Program-made: the position numbers and the translations under genes
Shown here: piece by piece, positions 38,610-51,186 of the stretch
Position numbering within the stretch: position 1 is the stretch's first letter
Layout of the letters: the number at the start of each line of letters is the position of its first letter
The notes under the pieces: generated by a model
The model's input: the letters and a program-made list of their open reading frames with translations, nothing else
Told to the model about the DNA's origin: nothing
Databases searched by the model: none
NCBI GenBank assembly: GCA_029817715.1
Contig: JARUPY010000373.1
Span: 1 to 64,000 of the forward strand
DNA from: Melastoma dodecandrum
Taxonomy: Eukaryota; Streptophyta; Magnoliopsida; Myrtales; Melastomataceae
Direction: 5' to 3'
DNA: 64,000 bases

Positions 38610-40646
38610 TTACCGCCCGCCCGCCTCGGCGTGCCGTTCCGGCATCGTCTCGGGCCCGGGTGCCTCGGGCGCGCCGGCGAGCTGCGTGACGGGGCCGATC
38701 AGCCGGTCGAACAGCGCGAAGCGCGGCTCCTTCACCGTCGAGGCGCGCAGGTGCGCGCTGTCCTTGTACTCGGTGCGGCCAGCGACGACGATCGGGCAGG
38801 AGCCGTTCGGGCAGAGCGCGGCCGTCGGATCGACGAGCCGCGCGCCGGCCGCGTTTGCCGCCGCCTCGAGCATCGCCGAGGCGGCGCGCGTCTCGGCCTT
38901 GAAGTCGGCGAGCGGTCGCGAGAGGTCGGCCACCGGCTTGCCGGCGACGGCCCGCGCGTAGAGGTCGGTCGGGTCGCCGTCGCCGTAGGGCGGCACGTCG
39001 ACGACGACGACCTCCTTGCCGGCCGCGGCGAGCGCCCGCCAGCGCGCCGCCATCCTCGCGAAGCCGGCGCGCAGCTTCGCGTCGAACGCGTCCCTGGCAA
39101 GCGGGCCGCAGCCGGCGGCGGGCTCGACACAGAGGTTGTCCGGCCCGTAGCCCGGCCAGTAGGCGGTGACGACGATCCGCCTGAACGGCGAGGCGGCCGC
39201 GAACCGGTAGGCCTGGTCGACGAAGCGCTCGCAGTTCATGCCCGGTGTCGGCCGCTCGACGCCTGGGATCGGCACGCAGCCGCCCAACGTGACGAAGGTG
39301 ACGCCGGCGCCGGACTTGTCGAAGGCGTGGCTGAAGCGCGGCGTGAGCTGCTCGGCAAAGGAATCGCCGATGACGAGCGTGTCGTGCGCCGAAGCATCGC
39401 CGAACTCGCAGCGGCCGAAGTTAGTGGTAGAATCCCAGTTGTAGCGATCGCAGGATTTCGGGAACGTCCAGTCGTGCTGCGCCGCGCGCGCGTCGGCCAA
39501 CGCCGCCAGGATGTCGGGGCGTCCAGCGAACCGCGCGGCCTCGAGCCCGTCGGTGGCCATTACGACAAAGGCGAGAGCAGCGACGCCGGCGAAGGCCGCG
39601 CCGGCGGCCGGCCAACCGATGCGCGGGCTGCGCCAGACCCTGTCGGTGAGCCGGCGCTCGACCAACTCGTAGGAGACGAAGCCGAGCAGAATGGACAGGG
39701 TGACACCTGCCACCGAGGCCGGCCGCGACGTCAGCCCGCCATAGGTGAGGATGGCGACGACCGGCCAGTGCCACAGGTAGATGGAATAGGACCAGAGCCC
39801 GACCTTGCGGGTCGCGGTCAGCCGCGTCCACCAGGCCCGCTCTCGGGCGGCAACGAGGACGAGCGCGGTGCCGAGGACGGGAACGATCGTCAGCGGCGAC
39901 GGCCAGGCCGAGTTGCGGTCGACCAGCGCGACGCCGAGTGCGATGAGCGCGAGCCCGAGTCCGTGCAGGGCTATGCCGGCCGCATGCGGCAGGCGCAGGC
40001 GCGGGCCGAGGATCGCGCAGAGGCCGCCGGCGAGGAATTCCCATGCCCGGCTCGGCAGCAGGAAGAATCCCTGCTGCAGAAGGCCGCCGCCGGTCTCCCA
40101 ATTGCGGGTCGTCAGATAGAGCGAGACGGCGAGCGCGAGCAGGGCGCAGACGGCCACGCCGCGCCGGCGCAGGCCGATCCGGTGCAGTGCCATCAGCGCC
40201 AGCGGGTAGACGATGTAGAACTGCCACTCGACCGAGAGCGACCAGGTGTGGATCAGCCAGTTGCCCTCCGGCGGCGCGCTGAAATAGCCGACCTCGTGCG
40301 AATATTGGATGTTCGAGAAGAACAAGAGCGACGAGAGCGCGCTGTGGGCGAGATTCGCCAGCTGCAGCGGCATCATCACGCAGAGGCCGATCGCGAACGT
40401 GATGGCGACCAGCACGGTCATCGCCGGGACGATGCGGCGTGTGCGGGCCAGGTAGAAGTCGAACAGCGAGAAGCGCTCGGCCCACAGCCGACCCGTGATG
40501 ATCTGCGTCATCAGGAAGCCTGAGATGACGAAGAACACATCGACGCCGACGAAGCCGCCGGGCGCGACGCCCAAGCGGAAGTGGTAGAGCACCACCATGG
40601 TCACGGCGAGTGCGCGCAGGCCATTGATATCGTCGCGGAATGTCAT
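38610..40646 (-). CDS. OafA-like acyltransferase-3 with C-terminal SGNH domain
   Basis: 678 residues, intact. An N-terminal acyltransferase-3 membrane domain (residues ~1-370): DINGLRALAVTMVVLYHFRL, GGFVGVDVFFVISGFLMTQI, TRRIVPAMTVLVAITFAIGL, HTWSLSVEWQFYIVYPLALM and LWSYSIYLWHWPVVAILTYG. A periplasmic SGNH hydrolase-like domain (~410-660) follows, with the block TLVIGDSFAEQLTPRFSHAF (GDSxA) and the C-terminal DSAHLRASTVKEPRFALFDR (D..H). Such fusions O-acetylate lipopolysaccharide or exopolysaccharide sugars. The surface-polysaccharide ABC gene at 62952 is far away, so no partner can be named. Confidence 0.92.
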   Translation of the reverse strand: MTFRDDINGLRALAVTMVVLYHFRLGVAPGGFVGVDVFFVISGFLMTQIITGRLWAERFSLFDFYLARTRRIVPAMTVLVAITFAIGLCVMMPLQLANLAHSALSSLLFFSNIQYSHEVGYFSAPPEGNWLIHTWSLSVEWQFYIVYPLALMALHRIGLRRRGVAVCALLALAVSLYLTTRNWETGGGLLQQGFFLLPSRAWEFLAGGLCAILGPRLRLPHAAGIALHGLGLALIALGVALVDRNSAWPSPLTIVPVLGTALVLVAARERAWWTRLTATRKVGLWSYSIYLWHWPVVAILTYGGLTSRPASVAGVTLSILLGFVSYELVERRLTDRVWRSPRIGWPAAGAAFAGVAALAFVVMATDGLEAARFAGRPDILAALADARAAQHDWTFPKSCDRYNWDSTTNFGRCEFGDASAHDTLVIGDSFAEQLTPRFSHAFDKSGAGVTFVTLGGCVPIPGVERPTPGMNCERFVDQAYRFAAASPFRRIVVTAYWPGYGPDNLCVEPAAGCGPLARDAFDAKLRAGFARMAARWRALAAAGKEVVVVDVPPYGDGDPTDLYARAVAGKPVADLSRPLADFKAETRAASAMLEAAANAAGARLVDPTAALCPNGSCPIVVAGRTEYKDSAHLRASTVKEPRFALFDRLIGPVTQLAGAPEAPGPETMPERHAEAGGR

Positions 40647-40835
40647 GCACGCCCTTCGCCGGCCGCGAGGCGCCACGCGGCCCCTTGGCAGGAACGCAAG
40701 CAAGATGGCGCAATTGCGAAATGCGCGGGGGCGCCGGAGTCTTACGGCGCATTGTTGCCGCAGGGTCACGAGGCTGTCGCTCGCGGTCATTTGAGCCGCT
40801 TGGCAAGGGGTTCGCGGACCCTCTATGTCGCTCCC

Positions 40836-43542
<2,707 letters not shown>

Positions 43543-43567
43543 GGGGTCTCGCGGTTCGTCTGGGATC

Positions 43568-44313
43568 TCAGCGGCCACCCGACACGGTGAGCACGCTGCC
43601 GGTCATATAGGAGGCCTCGTCGGAGAGCAGCCACAGGATGGCGGCGGCGACTTCCTCGGCCGTGCCGCTCCTGCCCATCGGGATCGTCGCATGAGCACGC
43701 TCGCGACGGCCCGGATCGCCGGTATCGGCATGGATGTCGGTGTCGATCATGCCGGGCGCGACCGCGTTTACGCGGATGCCTTCGGCCGCGACCTCGATCG
43801 CAAGACCGCGCGTAAAAGGTCTCGATGGCGCCCTTCGTGGCGGCGTAGTCGATGGTGCCGCCGGCGCCGCCGATGCGAGCCGCCGCCGAAGACAGGTTGA
43901 CGATCGCGCCGCCCTTGCCGCCGTTGCGCGTCGAGAGTCGCTTTATCGCTTCGCCGGCGCAGAGGAAGGTGCCGACGACGTTGGTTCGGAAGAGATGCTC
44001 GAGCCGCTCCGCGCTCATGTCGGCGACAGGCTGGAGAGGCGCGATGAGTCCGGCGTTGTTGACGAGCCCGACGAGCGTGCCGAGCTTATCGGCTTCGGCG
44101 AAGAGCTGTTCCACGTCCTCGGTTCGTCCGACGTCGGACTTGACGGCTACCGCCGTGGCGCCGGCTACCTCGATCTCCTTCACGACCGCGTCGGCGGCGG
44201 CTGCGTTGGCGTTTATAGCTGAAGCAGACCGCATAGCCACGCTCGGCGGCGCCGAGGGCGACGGCGCGCCCGATTCCGCGGCTGCCGCCGGTCACGATGA
44301 GGACCGAGGTCAT
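43568..44313 (-). CDS. short-chain dehydrogenase/reductase
   Basis: About 248 residues. MTSVLIVTGGSRGIGRAVAL carries the TGGxRGIG cofactor motif; after a break near 44225 come AVKSDVGRTEDVEQLFAEAD, LVGLVNNAGLIAPLQPVADM, GGAIVNLSSAAARIGGAGGT (catalytic Ser) and IDYAATKGAIETF (YxxxK); after a break near 43815, VAPGMIDTDIHADTGDP-type sequence and AEEVAAAILWLLSDEASYMT, GSVLTVSGGR. A classical SDR, close to 3-oxoacyl-ACP/glucose dehydrogenase types. Lies between the pentapeptide gene and lpd with gaps of 10 and 25 bases, so co-transcribed with the 2-oxoglutarate dehydrogenase genes. Substrate unknown. Confidence 0.87.
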
Positions 44314-44323
44314 TGGCTGGTGA

Positions 44324-45056
44324 TTACGCGGCGGGCGCCGAAGTCTTGAGCGCCGACGTCTTGGACCCGGCCACGAGCGCAGCGCGATCGATGTTCGCCG
44401 GCAGCTTCGTGTGCTCGTCGATGATCGCTTCGGCGAGCTGATCGAGCGACAGATTTGACTGCGCCGGTGAGATCGGCGCCGCGTAGGACGGTGCCGGTCA
44501 GGCGTGCACCGAGAAAATCCGAACGGCTCAAATTCGCATGGCTGAAGTCGGCATACGCGAGGTTGGCATTTAAGAGCCGAGCGTTTCTCAGACTTGTCCG
44601 CGGCAGGAAAGCGCCATGCAGGTCGACGGTCGGATACGTCTTAGGTGCCGGAAGCGGTTTCATCTCGAGCAACTCTCGCTTCTACGATTTCCATGATCGC
44701 ACGAATGTCGACCGGCGTAGTAAACTGATCGTATCCGTCTCGCCGCTCGCGGAGGTAAACCTGGAGCAATTCGAAGACGGGATCTGCAAGGTCCTTGAAG
44801 TCCGAGCCGATCATTCTCAGCACATAGATTGCGCCGAGGCGAACCTCAAGTCGCTCGTCGAGCAGCTGGCCGACAGCTCGATTGAACAGCTCGGCGGACG
44901 TGGGCTCGGCGCGCAAGCTCGGCTTGCAGAGCTGCCGACCCAGCCTGCATCGCTTCAGGCGTCAGACGACGCCATGCGAGGAGAAGACCTCCAAACGCCG
45001 CAAGTGCCAGACCGAGATTTGCGGACGATCTCCGATATCTGGATGAGCGCCTGCAT
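44324..45056 (-). CDS. membrane-anchored pentapeptide-repeat protein
   Basis: About 243 residues if read as one gene over three or four frames. From ATG 45056, [14 protein letters not shown] leads (break near 45005) into one membrane helix [20 protein letters not shown]; after a break near 44915 come [40 protein letters not shown] and [11 protein letters not shown]; after a break near 44675, [40 protein letters not shown] and [18 protein letters not shown], a run of A(D/N)LxX pentapeptides; after a break near 44460, [20 protein letters not shown] and a stop at 44324. The order helix, 'F.RA..QL....LEVRLG.IY.L.RI' domain, pentapeptides is a known bacterial architecture of unknown function. It lies 12 bases after sucB. 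Confidence 0.67.
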
Positions 45057-45068
45057 CCCGGCATCCCA

Positions 45069-45304
45069 TCACAAGTCCAGCACGAGCCGCGTCGGATTCC
45101 TCCAGCGCCTCCTTGACGCGCACGAGGAAGGTCACCGCCTCCTTCCCGTCGACGATCCGGTGATCGTAGGACAGCGCCAGATACATCATCGGGCGGATCT
45201 CGATCTTGCCGCCGATCGCCATCGGGCGCTCCTGGATCTTGTGCATGCCCAGGATGCCCGACTGGGGCGAATTCAGGATCGGCGTCGACATCAGCGAGCC
45301 GAAC

Positions 45305-45336
<32 letters not shown>

Positions 45337-46360
45337 CTTCATCTCTTCCATCTTCAGCGTGCCGTCCTTGGCGCGCTTGCCGAAATCGCCGATCGTCTTC
45401 TCGATCTGCGCGATGTTCAGCCTGGTCGCAGTCGCGCACCACGGGCACGACGAGCCCCTTGTCTGTGCCGACGGCGATCCCGAGGTGGTAATAGTTCTTG
45501 TAGACGATGTCGTCGCCGTCGATCTCGGCGTTGACCGCGGGAATGTCGCGCAGCGCCTGGCAGGCGGCCTTCACGAAGAAGCCCATGAAGCCGAGCTTCG
45601 TGCCGAATTTTCTTCTCGAACGTCTCCTTGTACTTGGCGCGCAACGCCATGACCGCCGTCATGTCCACCTCGTTGAAGGTGGTCAGCATCGCCGCCTGAT
45701 TCTGTGCATCCTTGAGGCGGCGCGCGATCGTCTGGCGGAGCTTCGTCATCTTGACGCGCTCCTCGCGGTCCGCGTCGGAGGCGGGCGACGGCGCACGAAC
45801 GGGCGCGGGCGCCTGTACCGGCTCGGGCGCACGGGCCTGCGCCGGCTGAAGCTTCAGCACGTCGCCCTTCGTCACCTGGCCGCGTCGGTCCGGAGCCCTC
45901 GACCTCGTCGAGGTCGACGCCGCGGTCGGCGGCGACCTTGGCGGCCGACGGCGCGGGCGGCATCGGCTTCGGCCCCTTGATCTCTGACACGCCGTTGCCT
46001 TCCGACGCAGCCGCCGCGCGCGAGGCAGCGGGCGCCGCCTTTGGGCTGTCGGCCGGCGCGGTCGCTTCGGCTTTGGCCGGCTTTGCCTCGGCTTTTTTGG
46101 TGTCACCCTTGGCTGGCGCGCCGCCCTCAGTGATCTGTCCGAGCAGGCCGCCTGGAGAGACCGTCTCGCCGTCCTTCGCGGTGATCTCGGCGAGCACGCC
46201 GGCGGCCGGCGCGTTGACCTCCAGGGTGACCTTGTCGGTCTCGAGCTCGCAGACCGGCTCGTCGGCCTTCACGGCGTCGCCCGCCTTCTTGAACCAGCGG
46301 CCGATCGTGGCCTCGCTGACCGATTCGCCGAGCGTCGGGACGCGGATTTTCAGTCGCCAT
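45069..46360 (-). CDS. sucB: dihydrolipoyllysine succinyltransferase, 2-oxoglutarate dehydrogenase E2
   Basis: About 430 residues. The lipoyl domain (residues ~2-77) reads [20 protein letters not shown] and [20 protein letters not shown], with the lipoylated Lys in ETDKV; then an Ala/Pro/Lys-rich linker, the E3-binding domain [20 protein letters not shown] with [11 protein letters not shown], a second linker, and the catalytic domain [80 protein letters not shown] and the active-site [20 protein letters not shown]. The gene ends PTRLVLDL. Breaks near 46347, 45900, 45605, 45420 and 45105. Transfers succinyl groups to CoA. Directly after sucA (51 bases). Confidence 0.95.
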
Positions 46361-46411
46361 GGGTCATCGCCGCAACACGCGGCCCTCCTGGAAAGTCAGT
46401 CGACGGCCAAC

Positions 46412-49400
46412 TCAGTCGAACGCCTCGTCGGTGAACGCCTTCATCTGCGCCAGATGCCGAGACATCAAGCCCGTCGCCGTCGCGGCCGCGGCCGGGCGCC
46501 CGATATAGCGCGGCCGCATCTGCCCGTTGCCGACCTGGCCCAGCACCCATTCGATATAGGGCTCGACGAAGGTCCACGGCCCCATGTTCTTGGGCTCCTC
46601 CTGACACCAGACGACTTCCGCGCGCTTGAAGCGCGTCAGCTCCTTGACCAGCGCCTTCAGCGGGAACGGATAGAGCTGCTCGACGCGCAGGAGGTAGATG
46701 TCGTCGGTCTCGCGGCGCTCGCGCTCCTCGAAGAGATCGTAATAGACCTTGCCCGAGCAGAGGATCACCCGGCGTATCTCGTCATCGGGGCGCAGCTCCA
46801 CCTTGTGCTCGCCACGCTTCTCGGCGCCGTCGTGCAGCAGGCGGTGGAAGCTGGTGCCCGTCGCCATGGCGTCGAGAGTCGAGACGGCGCGCTTGTGGCG
46901 CAGCAGCGATTTCGGCGTCATCAAAATCAGCGGCTTGCGGAAATCGCGGACCATCTGGCGGCGCAGGATGTGGAAATAATTGGCCGGCGTGGTGCAGTTG
47001 GCGACCTGCATATTATCTTCAGCGCACATCTGCAGATAGCGCTCAAGCCGCGCCGAAGAATGTTCCGGCCCCTGGCCCTCATAGCCGTGCGGCAGCAGGC
47101 AGACCAGCGCCGACATGCGCAGCCACTTGCGCTCGCCCGCCGAGATGAACTGGTCGAACACCACCTGCGCGCCGTTGGCGAAGTCGCCGAACTGCGCCTC
47201 CCACAGCGCCAGCGCCTTGGGCTCGGCCAGCGAATAGCCATACTCGAAGCCGAGGACGGCCTCCTCCGAGAGCATCGAGTTGATGACCTCGTAGCGCGCC
47301 TGGCCGTCGCGGATGTTGTTCAGCGGGATGTAGCGCGCCTCGGTCTCCTGGTCGATCAGCACCGAATGGCGCTGCGAGAACGTGCCGCGCTCCGAATCCT
47401 GGCCGGACAGGCGCACCGGATAGCCCTCGTCGACAAGGGTCGCGAAGGCGAGCGCCTCGCCCATCGCCCAATCGATGTTCGCGCCCGTGTCGATCGCCTT
47501 GCGGCGGTTATCGAGCAGACGCTGGACCGTCTTATGCACATGGAAGTGCTTCGGCACCTCGGTCAGACGGTGGCCGAGCTCGACGAGCCGCGCGCGGTCG
47601 ACGCCGGTCTGACCGCGCCGGTCGTCCTCCTGGCCGGTCGCCGAGCGAAGCCCCGCCCAGCGGCCGTCGAGCCAGTCGGCGCGGTTCGGCTGGTAGTGCT
47701 GGCCCGCCTCGTACTCTTCCTCGAGCGTCTTGCGCCAGGCCGCCTTGTCGGCTTCCACCCGCTCGGCGGTGATCACCCCCTCGCCGACGAGCTTGGCCGC
47801 GTAGATCTCCAGCACGCTCTTGTGGCCGCGGATGGTCTTGTACATCAGGGGCTGGGTGAAGCTCGGCTCGTCGCCCTCGTTGTGGCCGAAGCGCCGGTAG
47901 CAGAACATGTCGATGACGACGGGCTTGTGGAACCGCTGCCGGAACTCCACCGCCACCTTGGCGGCGAAGGTCACCGCCTCGGGGTCGTCGCCGTTCACGT
48001 GGAAGATCGGCGCCTCGATCATCTTCGCCACGTCGGACGGATAGGGCGAGGAGCGCGAATAGCGCGGATAGGTCGTGAAACCGATCTGGTTGTTGACGAT
48101 GAAATGGATCGAGCCGCCGGTCTTGTGGCCCTTGAGGCCCGAGAGGCCGAAGCACTCGGCGATGACGCCCTGCCCCGCGAAGGCCGCGTCGCCGTGCAGC
48201 AGCAGCGGCATCACCTTCTCGCGCGCGACCTGGTCGTCGAGCTGGTCCTGCTTGGCGCGCACCTTTCCGAGCACCACGGGATCGACGATCTCGAGGTGAG
48301 AAGGGTTGGCGGCCAATGACAGGTGGACCGTCTTGTCGTCGCACGTGCGGTCGGACGAGAAGCCGAGATGGTATTTGACGTCGCCCGAGCCTTCGGTCTC
48401 GGCCGGCGAGAAGGAGCCGCCCTTGAACTCGTGGAAGCTCGCGCGGTGCGGCTTGTGCATCACCTGGCTGAGCACGTTGAGACGGCCGCGGTGGGCCATG
48501 CCGAGCACGATCTCGCGCACGCCGAGCGCGCCGCCGCGCTTGATGATCTGTTCGAGGGCCGGCACCATGCTCTCGCCGCCGTCGAGCCCGAACCGTTTGG
48601 TGCCGGTGTATTTGAGATCAAGGAATTTCTCGAAGCCTTCCGCCTCGATGAGCTTGTTCAGGATCGCGCGCTTGCCTTCGGGCGTGAAGGTGATGGCCTT
48701 GTCCGGCCCCTCGATGCGCGCCTGCATCCAGGCCTTCTCGGCCGGATCCGACATGTGGACGAATTCGTAGCCGATCGTGCCGCAATAGGTGCGGCGCAGG
48801 ATCGGCATCATCTCGTTGATCGAGGCCCAGGTCAGGTCGAGGACGCCGTCGATGAAGATCGGCCGGTCGTAGTCCGCTTCAGTGAAGCCGTAGGACGAGG
48901 GGTGAAGCTCCTCGAAATCCTTCGGCGGCGCAAGGCCGAGCGGATCGAGGTTGGCGTGGAAGTGGCCGCGCATGCGATAGGCGCGGATCAGCATCAGGGC
49001 GCGGATCGAATCGCGGGTCGAACGGCTGACGGCCTCGGCCGAGGCGGGCGCGCCGTTCTCGCTCCTGGTGATTTCCCGTGCGACCTTCGCGGCCATCGCC
49101 TTGTCCGGCACCCGCGGCCCAGTCGCCGTCGAGCGCCGAGACGAGATCGCCGTTCGCGGCGATCGGCCAGCTCGGCGATTTTCCACGACGGCCCGCGCGC
49201 GCCCTGCTCGACGGCGTCGGCCTCGTCGTCGAGAATCCTCGAAGAAGGTCCGCCACTCGGGGTCGACCGAGGCCGGGTCGGCCCGATACTGCTCCTGCAG
49301 CTGCTCCACGTAGGCGGCGTTGCCGCCGTAGAGAAACGAGGTGGTCGAAAACCGGTCCCGCGTCGCCTGCGCCCGAACCTGCTCGGGGCCGCCACCGCTG

Positions 49401-49429
49401 CCCGAGCCGTTGCCGTCTTGGCGTGCCAT
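46412..49429 (-). CDS. sucA: 2-oxoglutarate dehydrogenase E1 component
   Basis: About 1005 residues, normal for the family. Thiamine-diphosphate E1 that decarboxylates 2-oxoglutarate in the TCA cycle. The start ATG 49429 has GGAGG nine bases upstream; ATG 49435 is an alternative. TTSFLYGGNAAYVEQLQEQY is the typical N-terminus; breaks between 49260 and 49080 scramble residues ~60-115. Then GTIGYEFVHMSDPAEKAWMQ, VLGMAHRGRLNVLSQVMHKP, SGDVKYHLGFSSDR, LLHGDAAFAGQGVIAECFGL (ThDP region), RSSPYPSDVAKMIEAPIFHV, SQRHSVLIDQETEARYIPLN and MLPHGYEGQGPEHSSARLER-type sequence near 47080. Operon with sucD upstream and sucB downstream. Confidence 0.97.
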   Translation of the reverse strand: MARQDGNGSGSGGGPEQVRAQATRDRFSTTSFLYGGNAAYVEQLQEQYRADPASVDPEWRTFFEDSRRRGRRRRAGRARAVVENRRAGRSPRTAISSRRSTATGPRVPDKAMAAKVAREITRSENGAPASAEAVSRSTRDSIRALMLIRAYRMRGHFHANLDPLGLAPPKDFEELHPSSYGFTEADYDRPIFIDGVLDLTWASINEMMPILRRTYCGTIGYEFVHMSDPAEKAWMQARIEGPDKAITFTPEGKRAILNKLIEAEGFEKFLDLKYTGTKRFGLDGGESMVPALEQIIKRGGALGVREIVLGMAHRGRLNVLSQVMHKPHRASFHEFKGGSFSPAETEGSGDVKYHLGFSSDRTCDDKTVHLSLAANPSHLEIVDPVVLGKVRAKQDQLDDQVAREKVMPLLLHGDAAFAGQGVIAECFGLSGLKGHKTGGSIHFIVNNQIGFTTYPRYSRSSPYPSDVAKMIEAPIFHVNGDDPEAVTFAAKVAVEFRQRFHKPVVIDMFCYRRFGHNEGDEPSFTQPLMYKTIRGHKSVLEIYAAKLVGEGVITAERVEADKAAWRKTLEEEYEAGQHYQPNRADWLDGRWAGLRSATGQEDDRRGQTGVDRARLVELGHRLTEVPKHFHVHKTVQRLLDNRRKAIDTGANIDWAMGEALAFATLVDEGYPVRLSGQDSERGTFSQRHSVLIDQETEARYIPLNNIRDGQARYEVINSMLSEEAVLGFEYGYSLAEPKALALWEAQFGDFANGAQVVFDQFISAGERKWLRMSALVCLLPHGYEGQGPEHSSARLERYLQMCAEDNMQVANCTTPANYFHILRRQMVRDFRKPLILMTPKSLLRHKRAVSTLDAMATGTSFHRLLHDGAEKRGEHKVELRPDDEIRRVILCSGKVYYDLFEERERRETDDIYLLRVEQLYPFPLKALVKELTRFKRAEVVWCQEEPKNMGPWTFVEPYIEWVLGQVGNGQMRPRYIGRPAAAATATGLMSRHLAQMKAFTDEAFD

Positions 49430-49573
49430 CTCCATCAACCTCCGGCCCGCCGTCCGCGACCCGCGCGGCGCGGGCTCCTCAGATCATCGCCCCCGGGAGG
49501 GGCAAGGTTTTGCCGCCCGAAAGGCGGCGAAAGCGCGTCCACATCACCCTGGACCGCGCGAATTGTTTCCCCG

Positions 49574-50458
49574 TCAGCCCTTCAGCACCTCGACCAAGGT
49601 CTTGCCCAGGCGCGCGGGCGAGGGCGAGACGCGGATGCCGGCCGCCTCCATCGCCGCGATCTTATCCTCGGCGCCGCCCTTTCCGCCAGCGATGATCGCG
49701 CCGGCGTGGCCCATGCGGCGGCCGGGCGGCGCGGTGCGCCCGGCGATGAAGCCCACGGTCGGCTTCTTGCGGCCGCGCTTCGCCTCGTCCTTCAGGAACT
49801 GCGCCGCGTCCTCCTCGGCCGAGCCGCCGATCTCGCCGATCATGATGATCGACTTGGTCGCGTCGTCGGCGAGGAACATCTCGAGCACGTCGATGAAGTT
49901 GGTGCCCTTGACGGGGTCGCCGCCGATGCCGACGGCGGTGGTCTGGCCGAGACCCTCGCGGGTGGTCTGAAAGACCGCCTCGTATGTAAGGGTTCCCGAG
50001 CGCGATACGATGCCGACCGAGCCCTGCGCGAAGATGTTGCCCGGCATGATGCCGATCTTGCACTCGCCCGCCGTCATCACGCCCGGGCAATTCGGCCCGA
50101 TGAGCCGCGACTTGGAGCCCGAGAGCGCACGCTTGACCTTGACCATGTCGGCGACCGGAATGCCCTCGGTGATGCACACGATCAGCGGCACCTCGGCGTC
50201 GATCGCCTCGCAGATCGCGTCGGCGGCGCCCGGCGGCGGCACGTAGACGACGGTCGCGTCGGCTCCGGTCTCGGCCCGCGCGTCCGCCACCGTGTCGAAT
50301 ACCGGCAGGCCGAGATGAAACGTACCCCCTTTGCCGGGCGACACGCCGCCGACCATGGCCGTGCCGTAGGCGATCGCCTGTTGCGAGTGGAACGTGCCGT
50401 TCTTCCCCGTGAAGCCTTGGCAGATGACCTTGGTGTTCTTGTCGATCAGGATGGACAC
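49574..50458 (-). CDS. sucD: succinyl-CoA synthetase alpha subunit
   Basis: 294 residues from GTG 50458 ([20 protein letters not shown]), intact. CoA-binding and ligase motifs: [120 protein letters not shown], and the phospho-histidine loop [20 protein letters not shown]. Makes ATP/GTP from succinyl-CoA with the beta subunit. In most Hyphomicrobiales sucC lies immediately upstream; here the upstream DNA holds a divergent DUF3806 gene instead, so the beta subunit must be encoded elsewhere. Confidence 0.97.
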   Translation of the reverse strand: MSILIDKNTKVICQGFTGKNGTFHSQQAIAYGTAMVGGVSPGKGGTFHLGLPVFDTVADARAETGADATVVYVPPPGAADAICEAIDAEVPLIVCITEGIPVADMVKVKRALSGSKSRLIGPNCPGVMTAGECKIGIMPGNIFAQGSVGIVSRSGTLTYEAVFQTTREGLGQTTAVGIGGDPVKGTNFIDVLEMFLADDATKSIIMIGEIGGSAEEDAAQFLKDEAKRGRKKPTVGFIAGRTAPPGRRMGHAGAIIAGGKGGAEDKIAAMEAAGIRVSPSPARLGKTLVEVLKG

Positions 50459-50538
50459 GCGGCGCTCTTCCGAGATGGTTGGCGGGATGAATGCGAAGGC
50501 CGCGCCAACGGGCCGGGCAGCGCCTTCGACTGCGCGCC

Positions 50539-50566
50539 GGTATAAAGAATTTTTGGCCAAGACCAA
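50539..50566 (-). promoter_or_regulatory. possible sigma-70 promoter of the sucD-sucA-sucB-lpd operon
   Basis: On the minus strand TTGGTC (50566-50561), a 16-base spacer, then TATACC (50544-50539), about 80 bases before the sucD GTG. The stretch is notably AT-rich for this window. The fit to consensus is moderate. Confidence 0.38.
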
Positions 50567-50637
50567 ACAAAACTGATGTGGCTGGCGGTTTTGCCGCTTG
50601 GCTTGCGCCGCGGCGCCGATCGAGAGGGAACTCGCGG

Positions 50638-51123
50638 ATGGCAACGACACGACCGGCACGGCAATCGACCCGGCAGGCGCAGACGTGGATCACGGCCTTG
50701 CGCACGTCGCCCCTCTCGGCCGAGGAGCGCGAGCGGCTCGACAACGGCCTGCGCGTCGCGGCGGAGGCGGCGGGCGGTCCGCTGCCGCTCACGGCCGGTC
50801 AGGTGCAAAGGCTGTTCGATCGCCTGTACGGCCGCGAGGACCTCGCCGAGGCTGTCGTCGTCGGTCTGGCCTTCGGCGAGCTGATGCGCCAGGAATGCCC
50901 CTTCGAATGGGTTCGGGTCACCGACCATCGCGGCAGCGAGACCGGTCTCGGCCTCGGAGATTTCCCCATTCCTTGCTCCCCGATCAGCATGATCCGGATC
51001 CGCCTTCGAGCCGGCACGCCGGTCGACCTCGAGATGCTCGCTTTCGACACCGCGACGGCCTGGCTCGGCTCCGCGTCGCTTTGGTTCGAGCGACGAGCCG
51101 AGCAGGCTGGCCGGCGCCACTGA
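50638..51123 (+). CDS. DUF3806-like protein (paralogue 1)
   Basis: 161 residues from ATG 50638, intact. [76 protein letters not shown] and [20 protein letters not shown]. The 'GLAFGE.......EW....D..G.E......F....PISMI..R' pattern fits DUF3806, a domain of unknown function. A close paralogue lies at 54618-55025. Divergent from sucD. The N-terminal ~25 residues are basic and have no counterpart in the paralogue. Confidence 0.72.
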   Translation: MATTRPARQSTRQAQTWITALRTSPLSAEERERLDNGLRVAAEAAGGPLPLTAGQVQRLFDRLYGREDLAEAVVVGLAFGELMRQECPFEWVRVTDHRGSETGLGLGDFPIPCSPISMIRIRLRAGTPVDLEMLAFDTATAWLGSASLWFERRAEQAGRRH

Positions 51124-51186
51124 TCGAGCGCGCCACAGCGCCCATAGCCCGTGCCCTCGTCCCTCGTCCCTCTCGCGCGTCTCTGG

